DNA from: Pseudoalteromonas sp. 3D05
GTDB lineage: Bacteria > Pseudomonadota > Gammaproteobacteria > Enterobacterales > Alteromonadaceae
Reading direction: 5' to 3'
DNA length: 64,000 nt
Assembly (NCBI RefSeq): GCF_002723455.1
Contig: NZ_PDUS01000002.1
Location: 211,095-275,094, forward strand
A program made the position numbers and the translations under genes. This document shows positions 56,873 through 64,000 of the stretch, in pieces (within the stretch, counting starts at the first letter, position 1; each line of letters opens with the position of its first letter). The notes below the pieces were generated by a model. It ran no database searches. It was not told where the DNA came from and worked only from the letters and a program-made list of their open reading frames with translations.

Positions 56873-59686
56873 ATGAGTTTGTATACACAATATATGGAAG
56901 AAATCCAAACCCGTAAAACGGAACTTGGATTAAACCCAAAACCAATCGACAGCGCAGATTTAGTATCTGAATTAATTGCTCAAATAAAAGATACCAATAA
57001 TGAGCATCGTAAAGATTCTTTGCATTTCTTTATTTTCAATACATTACCAGGAACAACAAGTGCAGCGGGCGTTAAAGCACAGTTTTTAAAAGAAATCATC
57101 CTTGGTGAAGAAGTAGTAAAAGAAATCACTCCAGACTTTGCATTTGAGCTTCTTTCACACATGAAAGGCGGTCCTTCAATTGAAATGCTACTTGATTTAG
57201 CATTTGGTGATGACGCTAAAATCGCAGCTCAGGCTGCTGAAGTTCTTAAAACACAAGTATTTTTATACGATGCAGATATGGCGCGTATTAAAGCGGCATA
57301 CGAAGCAGGCAATGCCATTGCTAAAGAATTATTAGAAAGCTTCGCAAAAGCTGAATTCTTTACAAAATTACCTGATATCGAAGAAAAAATTGAAATTGTT
57401 ACGTACATCGCTGGTGAAGGTGACATCTCAACAGATTTACTATCTCCTGGTAACCAAGCGCACTCTCGTGCTGACCGTGAATTACATGGTAAATGCATGA
57501 TCACACCTGAAGCACAACAAGAAATTGTTGAGCTGCAAAAGAAACACCCTAATGCTAAAGTAATGCTGATTGCTGAAAAAGGCACAATGGGTGTTGGTTC
57601 ATCGCGTATGTCAGGTGTTAATAACGTAGCATTATGGGCTGGTAAACAAGCAAGTCCTTATGTTCCTTTCATCAACATCGCCCCTGTTGTTGCGGGTACT
57701 AACGGTATCGCACCCATCTTTTTAACCACAGTTGATGTAACCGGTGGTATTGGTCTTGACCTTAAAAACTGGGTTAAAAAAATCGATGCTGATGGTAATA
57801 CAGTGACTGATGCAAACGGTGATGCTGTTCTTGAAGAAGCATACTCAGTTGCAACAGGTACTGTTTTAACAATCGATACTAAAGAGAAAAAGCTTTATAA
57901 CGGTGATAAAGAGCTTGTTGATGTATCATCAGCATTTACTCCACAAAAAGTTGAGTTTATGCGAGCTGGTGGTTCTTACGCAGTTGTATTCGGTAAGAAA
58001 ATCCAAACATTTGCTGCTGAAACACTGGGCATTGATACTCCGCTTGTTTATGCACCTTCAAAAGAAATTTCACATGAAGGCCAAGGTTTAACTGCGGTTG
58101 AAAAAATCTTTAACCGTAACGCCGTAGGTGTACTATCAGATACACCTCTTCACGCAGGTTCAAATGTTCGCGTTAAAGTAAACATTGTTGGTTCGCAAGA
58201 TACAACGGGCCCAATGACATCTCAAGAGCTTGAAGCGATGGCTGCTTCAACGATTTCACCTCTTGTTGATGGTGCATACCAGTCTGGTTGTCATACTGCG
58301 TCAGTATGGGATAGCAAAGCGCAAGCAAATATTCCAAAACTAATGGCGTTTATGAATAAGTTTGGTCTTATCACTGCACGTGACCCGAAAGGCGTTTACC
58401 ATGCAATGACTGACGTTATCCATAAAGTACTAAACGACATTACCATTGACGATCGTGCAATCATCATTGGTGGTGATTCACATACTCGTATGTCAAAAGG
58501 TGTTGCGTTTGGTGCCGATTCTGGAACTGTTGCTGTTGCACTTGCAACAGGCGAATCAGCGATGCCAATTCCTGATTCAGTTAAAGTGACCTTTAAAGGC
58601 AAAATGGCTAAGCACATGGACTTCCGTGATGTGGTACATGCAACGCAAGCGCAAATGCTGAAGCAATTTGGTGGCGAGAACGTGTTCCAAGGTCGTATCA
58701 TTGAAGTTCATATTGGTACTTTGATGGCTGACCAAGCGTTTACCTTCACTGACTGGACTGCAGAAATGAAAGCGAAAGCGTCAATCTGTATTTCAAACGA
58801 CGAAACATTGATCAAGTCAATTGAACTTGCTAAAACACGCATTCAAATCATGATCAATAAAGGCATGGATAACGAAGCACAAACGCTGCAAGGTCTTATC
58901 GATTTAGCTGACAAGCGTATTGCGGGCATCCAATCTGGTGAAGAGCCGGCTCTATCTCCAGATGATAACGCTAAATACCACGCTGAAGTTGTGGTTGATT
59001 TAGACCAAATCGTTGAGCCAATGATTGCCGATCCAGACGTAAATAACGATGATGTTTCTAAGCGTTATACGCACGATGTGATCCGCCCTGTTTCTTTCTA
59101 CAATGACAAGCCTGTTGATTTAGGCTTTGTTGGTTCGTGCATGGTGCACAAAGGCGATATGAAAATTATTGCTCACATGCTACGTAACCTAGAAAAGAAA
59201 AACGGTTCAATTGAATTTAAAGCACCATTAGTTGTTGCGCCACCAACATATAACATTGTTGATGAGCTTAAAGCTGAAGGCGATTGGGATATCCTAGCTA
59301 AGTACGCTGGTTTTGAGTTTGACGATGCAAAACCTAAAACAGCGGCACGTACTAAGTATGAGAACATCTTATACCTAGAACGCCCAGGTTGTAACTTATG
59401 TATGGGTAACCAAGAGAAAGCAGAACCAGGCGATACCGTTATTGCAACGTCAACACGTCTTTTCCAAGGCCGTGTAGTAGCCGATACATCTGAGAAAAAA
59501 GGTGAATCATTGCTAGGTTCTACGCCACTGGTAGTACTTTCTACTGTGCTTGGTCGTTTCCCTACTATGGAAGAGTATCAGTCTTCAGTTGAAGGCATTG
59601 ATCTAACATCATTCACACCAGTAGAAGAAGCAATGACAACTAAATATGATGCTGCGCAAGCAGTACCAGTTAAAGTTGTTAGCTAA
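56873..59686 (+). CDS. acnB: Aconitate hydratase B, long variant
   Basis: TCA-cycle [4Fe-4S] enzyme converting citrate to isocitrate, which may also act on 2-methylaconitate. The domain order HEAT-like, swivel, catalytic is typical of AcnB. Cluster cysteines lie in SGCHTASVW (near 472) and GCNLCMGNQ (near 839). At 937 residues it is about 70 longer than E. coli AcnB (865), with extra sequence in the swivel region (KKIDADGNTVTDANGDAVLE) and elsewhere. It resembles the longer type I associate with Bacteroidetes and some marine gammaproteobacteria. Confidence 0.94.
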   Translation: MSLYTQYMEEIQTRKTELGLNPKPIDSADLVSELIAQIKDTNNEHRKDSLHFFIFNTLPGTTSAAGVKAQFLKEIILGEEVVKEITPDFAFELLSHMKGGPSIEMLLDLAFGDDAKIAAQAAEVLKTQVFLYDADMARIKAAYEAGNAIAKELLESFAKAEFFTKLPDIEEKIEIVTYIAGEGDISTDLLSPGNQAHSRADRELHGKCMITPEAQQEIVELQKKHPNAKVMLIAEKGTMGVGSSRMSGVNNVALWAGKQASPYVPFINIAPVVAGTNGIAPIFLTTVDVTGGIGLDLKNWVKKIDADGNTVTDANGDAVLEEAYSVATGTVLTIDTKEKKLYNGDKELVDVSSAFTPQKVEFMRAGGSYAVVFGKKIQTFAAETLGIDTPLVYAPSKEISHEGQGLTAVEKIFNRNAVGVLSDTPLHAGSNVRVKVNIVGSQDTTGPMTSQELEAMAASTISPLVDGAYQSGCHTASVWDSKAQANIPKLMAFMNKFGLITARDPKGVYHAMTDVIHKVLNDITIDDRAIIIGGDSHTRMSKGVAFGADSGTVAVALATGESAMPIPDSVKVTFKGKMAKHMDFRDVVHATQAQMLKQFGGENVFQGRIIEVHIGTLMADQAFTFTDWTAEMKAKASICISNDETLIKSIELAKTRIQIMINKGMDNEAQTLQGLIDLADKRIAGIQSGEEPALSPDDNAKYHAEVVVDLDQIVEPMIADPDVNNDDVSKRYTHDVIRPVSFYNDKPVDLGFVGSCMVHKGDMKIIAHMLRNLEKKNGSIEFKAPLVVAPPTYNIVDELKAEGDWDILAKYAGFEFDDAKPKTAARTKYENILYLERPGCNLCMGNQEKAEPGDTVIATSTRLFQGRVVADTSEKKGESLLGSTPLVVLSTVLGRFPTMEEYQSSVEGIDLTSFTPVEEAMTTKYDAAQAVPVKVVS

Positions 59687-59709
59687 TTAGATTGAGTTAA
59701 TGGTTAAAG

Positions 59710-59738
59710 TAAGCGCGTTTTTACAACGCGCTTTTTTT
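59710..59738 (+). terminator. Terminator after acnB
   Basis: AAGCGCGTT-TTTAC-AACGCGCTT stem followed by T7. Confidence 0.9.
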
Positions 59739-59817
59739 ATGTCTAAAATTTGTTGTTTGTGATTTTAAAGCAACAAGTTACAATTTATTTGCTCATGTAA
59801 TAATTAGAAACGATGAT

Positions 59818-60534
59818 ATGACAAAGCAACTCTATCAATTATCCCAAGACCATTTTAATTTTCCTGATCCACAGCATGCTCTCGATGATCCAGATGGCCT
59901 GCTAGCTGTAGGAGGCTGTTTATCTGTTGCGCGGTTAAAAAACGCTTATAGTCAGGGGATTTTTCCGTGGTTTAGTGACTACGAGCCAATTATGTGGTGG
60001 TCGCCGAGTGAGCGTGGCATTATCGAGCTTACTGATTTTCATGTCAGTAAGAGTTTGCGTAAGCATTTACGTAAAAACCCCGTTAAGGTAACGATTAACA
60101 CCGCTTTTGATGAGGTGATTGAAGCATGCCAACAACAACGGATTGACGTTGAAGGTACGTGGATCACAGATGATATGCTCAATGCCTATAAACAAGCCCA
60201 TTTAGACTCTCTAGCCCACAGTGTTGAGGTGTGGGATGACGGCAGCCTTGTTGGTGGTTTGTACGGCATAATGCAAACTGGGGTGTTCTGTGGCGAGTCT
60301 ATGTTCCATCATCAGGCCAATTGTTCAAAGCTTGCAATGTGGGCGCTGGTGAATTGGCTAAAACGCCACGACGCTCATTTCATTGATTGCCAACTGGAAA
60401 ACCCCTATTTATTGTCTTTAGGTGAAAAAGTTGTACCTAGATCTGATTTTTTAACTAAACTTGAACAAGCAGCAAGTTACAAAATTCCAACTACTATGTG
60501 GCAAGCCCAGGAGCTTACGGCAATTTATGACTGA
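59818..60534 (+). CDS. aat: Leucyl/phenylalanyl-tRNA-protein transferase
   Basis: Adds Leu or Phe from tRNA to proteins with N-terminal Arg or Lys, creating N-degrons for ClpS-ClpAP. The 238-residue protein has GLLAVGGCLSVARLKNAYSQGIFPWF near the N-terminus, the MWWSPSERGII segment and YGIMQTGVFCGESMFH, all diagnostic. The stop overlaps the bpt start by 8 bases. Confidence 0.97.
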   Translation: MTKQLYQLSQDHFNFPDPQHALDDPDGLLAVGGCLSVARLKNAYSQGIFPWFSDYEPIMWWSPSERGIIELTDFHVSKSLRKHLRKNPVKVTINTAFDEVIEACQQQRIDVEGTWITDDMLNAYKQAHLDSLAHSVEVWDDGSLVGGLYGIMQTGVFCGESMFHHQANCSKLAMWALVNWLKRHDAHFIDCQLENPYLLSLGEKVVPRSDFLTKLEQAASYKIPTTMWQAQELTAIYD

Positions 60535-61231
60535 ACATCTTCCAGCACGTTTAGGCTTGAGCCAACAATTTGATTGCAGTTATTTAGGCGACCGCCAAGA
60601 GCAATTACTGGTTATTTTAGACCCAAGTTGTTACAGCAGTAGTAAATTTGAATCGTTACTTGGTTTAGGCTTTCGCCACAGTGGTGACCAAATTTACCGC
60701 CCTCACTGCCCAGCATGCAGTGCTTGCAAGTCTGTACGTGTTTTAGCTCAGGACTTTTCGCCATCAAAATCGCAAAAACGTAAACTTAATAAAGCAAAAA
60801 CACGCTTTACAATAAAATATTCAGAGCAAGAGCGCCCCGAATATTATCCACTCTATAGCAAATACATCACCGAACGCCACCAGAATGGTTCGATGTTTCC
60901 ACCTGAACAATCACAGTATCAAAGCTTTTTATTTTGTCATTGGCTGCCCATTACCTTTATTGAGCTTTGGGATGATGAGACACTGGTTGCGGTTGCGGTA
61001 ACTGACTGTATGAACAAGGCTATATCTGCTATTTATACTTTTTTTGACCCTGACTATGAGCACTTCAGTGTTGGCACTTTAATGATCTTAGAACAAATAA
61101 AGTTCGCAAAAACGTTTAATAAAGAATATGTCTATTTAGGTTACCAAATAGACGAATGCGCTAAAATGCGATACAAAACACAGTTTTTACCTGCCGAAAA
61201 TAGAGTTGGAGACATCTGGCTGGCCATTTAA
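60527..61231 (+). CDS. bpt: Aspartate/glutamate leucyltransferase Bpt
   Basis: ATE1-related transferase that adds Leu to proteins with N-terminal Asp or Glu, the second arm of the bacterial N-degron pathway. The start at 60527, overlapping the aat stop, gives 234 residues, the usual length. The Cys cluster CPACSACKSVRV and the C-terminal VYLGYQIDECAKMRYK segment identify the family. Overlap with aat points to coupled synthesis of both N-degron writers. Confidence 0.95.
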   Translation: MTEHLPARLGLSQQFDCSYLGDRQEQLLVILDPSCYSSSKFESLLGLGFRHSGDQIYRPHCPACSACKSVRVLAQDFSPSKSQKRKLNKAKTRFTIKYSEQERPEYYPLYSKYITERHQNGSMFPPEQSQYQSFLFCHWLPITFIELWDDETLVAVAVTDCMNKAISAIYTFFDPDYEHFSVGTLMILEQIKFAKTFNKEYVYLGYQIDECAKMRYKTQFLPAENRVGDIWLAI

Positions 61232-61303
61232 TTTACAAAAATAGCCGCTGTAGCTTTACTTATTGGTGTATTTTGGGCAAAATCTGCATCGTTTAACTAT
61301 TAA

Positions 61304-61540
<237 letters not shown>

Positions 61541-61584
61541 GTTAGTGCGTTAACGAAATATCAAGTTTTTAGCTAAGTTGATTA

Positions 61585-61669
61585 AGTAACTTAGTTACTT
61601 GCTACATTAGCTTTAAGCGTTTATTAAATGTAATGGAAAGCAACTCGCTGACTATTACATTTAATAAAC
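61585..61669. repeat. Stacked palindromes downstream of infA
   Basis: AAGTAAC-TTA-GTTACTT (61585-61601) is followed by a perfect 15-bp inverted repeat TTTATTAAATGTAAT (61621-61635 and complement 61655-61669) with a 19-base loop. Together with the terminator at 61670 they form three consecutive hairpins. Confidence 0.75.
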
Positions 61670-61699
61670 AAAAAGCCCAGCATATGCTGGGCTTTTTGT
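61670..61699. terminator. Bidirectional terminator between infA and clpA
   Basis: CAAAAAGCCCAGCA-TA-TGCTGGGCTTTTTG, a perfect palindrome with A and T runs on the two sides, between converging genes. Confidence 0.92.
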
Positions 61700-61719
61700 T
61701 GTCTGCACAATTGCAGTGA

Positions 61720-63984
61720 TTATGCTGGTGTTAAATCGGTTTCAAAATCAAAACGCAATTTTTTATCTTTCAGTGACACTTTAACAGTGCCCCCTTCAAT
61801 TAACTCACCAAACAAAATCTCATTAGCCAATGGCTTTTTAAGCTGCTCTTGAATAACACGCCCCATTGGTCGTGCACCCATAGCTTTGTCATAACCTTGG
61901 TCCGCTAACCATTCACGCGCTTTAGATGTAAGCTCAAGGTTAACCGATTTTTTATCAAGCTGAGCTTGCAGCTCAACAATAAACTTATCGACTACTAATA
62001 AGATCACATCACGCTCTAGGTGGTTAAACCAAATAATATTATCTAAGCGGTTTCTAAACTCAGGTGAGAATACTTTGTTGATCTCGCTCATTGCATCATG
62101 AGAATGGTCTTGCTCAGTGAAACCAATCGACTTACGCACAGTCTCTTGCACCCCAGCATTTGTTGTCATGACCACCACCACGTTTCTAAAGTCCGCTTTA
62201 CGGCCATTATTATCAGTTAACGTACCGTGGTCCATTACCTGTAATAAAATGTTGTAGATATCAGAGTGGGCTTTTTCTATTTCATCAAGCAGTACAACTG
62301 AGTGTGGGTTTTTAATAACCGCTTCAGTGAGCAGGCCACCTTGTTCAAAACCAACATAGCCAGGAGGTGCACCAATTAAACGGCTAACTGCATGACGCTC
62401 TACATACTCAGACATATCAAAACGAATAAACTCAACGCCCATGCATTTAGCAAGCTGTTTAGTGACCTCTGTTTTACCTACACCAGTTGGCCCTGCAAAC
62501 AAGAACGAACCAACCGGTTTGTCTTCATTTGATAAACCTGAGCGGGATAAGCGAATAGCAGAAGTAAGCGCATCAATTGATTGATCTTGACCAAACACCA
62601 ACATTTTGAGGTTACGATCAAGGTTTTTAAGCGTTTCTTTATCGCTTGATGACACACTTTGCTGCGGAATACGCGCCATTTTGGCGACAATGGATTCTAT
62701 ATCCGCTACACCAATGGTTTTTTTACGTTTAGAACTAGGCTGTAAACGTTGATTAGCACCAGCTTCATCAATCACATCAATAGCTTTATCCGGAAGATGG
62801 CGCTCATTAATGTATTTAGCACTAAGCTCAGCCGCCGCCTTTAACGCTTTTTGTGTATAACGAATACCATGATGTTCTTCGTAACGCTCTTTTAAGCCAT
62901 TGAGAATTTTGGTGGTATCAGCCACGCTTGGCTCAAGGACATCAATCTTTTGGAAACGACGAACAAGAGCACGGTCTTTTTCAAAGATGTTTTTGTATTC
63001 GTTATAAGTTGTAGAACCCATACAACGCAGTTTACCACTTGATAATAACGGCTTAAGTAAGTTAGAAGCGTCCATAACGCCACCAGAGGCCGCTCCAGCA
63101 CCAATTATGGTATGAATCTCATCGATAAATAAAATTGCACCTGGTTGCGCCTGAAGCTCTTTAAGCAAAGCTTTAAAACGCTTTTCAAAGTCGCCACGGT
63201 ATTTTGTACCGGCAAGTAGCGCGCCCATATCTAACGAATAAACGACTGCATCAGCTATTACGTCGGGTACTTGTTCGTTTACAATGCGATACGCAAGGCC
63301 TTCAGCAATGGCGGTTTTACCCACCCCTGCTTCACCAACTAGTAACGGGTTATTCTTTTTACGACGACATAAAACTTGAACTGTACGTTCGACTTCGTTA
63401 TCACGACCAACAAGGGGGTCTATGTTTCCTTCCTTTGCCTGCACATTTAAATTAGTGGTGAAGTTATCAAGCTTTGAAGGTTCTTCCCCTTGCACTTCTT
63501 GCACTTCTTCGTGAATATCATCTGCCTCTTCGCCACCAATGTCATCGTCTGACTTGCCGATACCATGTGAAATAAAATTCACAATATCTAAACGAGAAAC
63601 ATCTGATTTTTTCAGTAAATAAACAGCCTGGCTTTCTTGCTCGGAAAAAATAGCCACGAGCACGTTTACTCCAGTGACTTCGTTTTTTCCCGACGACTGC
63701 ACATGGAATACTGCACGTTGTAACACTCGCTGAAAACCAAGAGTAGGCTGCGTTTCACGCTCCTCTTCTAAATCGGGAATTACTGGCGTTGTTTCGTCAA
63801 TAAATTCTGATAGCTCTGTTTTTAGCGCTGCCATATCAATTGAACACGCATTTAGCGCCTCACTTGCAGACGGGTTATCTAGTAGCGCGAGCAAAAGGTG
63901 CTCTACGGTCATAAATTCATGACGGCGAGTGCGTGCTTCACGAAATGCCGCATTTAAAGTTAGTTCTAAATCTTTGTTTAGCAT
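61720..63984 (-). CDS. clpA: ATP-dependent Clp protease ATP-binding subunit ClpA
   Basis: AAA+ unfoldase that feeds ClpP and, with ClpS, degrades N-degron substrates. The 754 residues include the N-domain (about 1-145), D1 with Walker [14 protein letters not shown] near 218, and D2 with [12 protein letters not shown] near 501. The IGL-type loop for ClpP docking is probably in RKSIGFTEQ. The ATG at 63984 with AAGGGG upstream is preferred to a TTG two codons earlier. clpS is normally immediately upstream, just outside the window. Confidence 0.97.
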   Translation of the reverse strand: MLNKDLELTLNAAFREARTRRHEFMTVEHLLLALLDNPSASEALNACSIDMAALKTELSEFIDETTPVIPDLEEERETQPTLGFQRVLQRAVFHVQSSGKNEVTGVNVLVAIFSEQESQAVYLLKKSDVSRLDIVNFISHGIGKSDDDIGGEEADDIHEEVQEVQGEEPSKLDNFTTNLNVQAKEGNIDPLVGRDNEVERTVQVLCRRKKNNPLLVGEAGVGKTAIAEGLAYRIVNEQVPDVIADAVVYSLDMGALLAGTKYRGDFEKRFKALLKELQAQPGAILFIDEIHTIIGAGAASGGVMDASNLLKPLLSSGKLRCMGSTTYNEYKNIFEKDRALVRRFQKIDVLEPSVADTTKILNGLKERYEEHHGIRYTQKALKAAAELSAKYINERHLPDKAIDVIDEAGANQRLQPSSKRKKTIGVADIESIVAKMARIPQQSVSSSDKETLKNLDRNLKMLVFGQDQSIDALTSAIRLSRSGLSNEDKPVGSFLFAGPTGVGKTEVTKQLAKCMGVEFIRFDMSEYVERHAVSRLIGAPPGYVGFEQGGLLTEAVIKNPHSVVLLDEIEKAHSDIYNILLQVMDHGTLTDNNGRKADFRNVVVVMTTNAGVQETVRKSIGFTEQDHSHDAMSEINKVFSPEFRNRLDNIIWFNHLERDVILLVVDKFIVELQAQLDKKSVNLELTSKAREWLADQGYDKAMGARPMGRVIQEQLKKPLANEILFGELIEGGTVKVSLKDKKLRFDFETDLTPA

Positions 63985-64000
63985 TGGCAACCCCTTAATG

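Overview
The window looks like a chromosomal segment of a marine gammaproteobacterium of the order Alteromonadales, most likely Pseudoalteromonas. The evidence is AT-rich DNA, the orders pepN-DUF2835, tusDCBE-rluE-mnmA-hflD-purB and lrp-ftsK-lolA-rarA-serS next to trxB/aat/infA/clpA, and lineage-typical small families (DUF4826, DUF2835, DUF1852). The genus is an inference; no database was searched.

Layout. 0.2-8.7 kb: a minus-strand housekeeping run (DUF2835, pepN, nhaC, prc, proQ, a small conserved-looking ORF, msrC, a membrane protein). 8.8-9.1 kb: two nearly identical tRNA-Ser(UGA) genes behind one strong promoter. 9.3-17.1 kb: a plus-strand block with yccA, the complete sulfur relay tusD-tusC-tusB-tusE, rluE, mnmA, hflD, purB, roxA and a GNAT acetyltransferase. 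TusDCB passes sulfur to TusE and then to MnmA for 2-thiolation of tRNA wobble uridine. 17.1-34.5 kb: accessory metabolism and signalling, seeded with two families of short non-coding elements with terminal inverted repeats. It holds an SDR, a Crp-like regulator beside an M20 peptidase, a folate-independent methionine synthase pair (mesX-mesD) behind a putative MetJ operator, an erythromycin-esterase-like protein with a cytochrome b561, a LytTR regulator, and a periplasmic binding protein overlapping a TPR-GGDEF cyclase. 35.0-38.3 kb: a large chemoreceptor with three PAS repeats.

38.6-45.6 kb is the most unusual region: the remnant of a sedentary chromosomal integron. A plus-strand intI fragment of 71 codons keeps a LexA-type operator and promoter. 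Facing away from it are six minus-strand gene cassettes separated by five complete attC-like sites of 90-105 bp. A sixth attC is cut by an IS110-family remnant. Beyond a Y1/REP-type transposase lie a truncated amidohydrolase and an alpha/beta hydrolase separated by an eroded attC-like site, so the array was probably longer. One cassette encodes a signal-peptidase-I-like protein whose two catalytic positions are both substituted.

45.8-64.0 kb returns to the core genome: serS, crcB, rarA, lolA, ftsK and lrp (minus), ald (plus), pssA (minus), trxB, acnB, aat, bpt and infA (plus), and clpA (minus). aat, bpt and clpA together make up most of a bacterial N-degron pathway; clpS would be expected just outside the window. 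No CRISPR array, prophage or recognisable defence island was seen.
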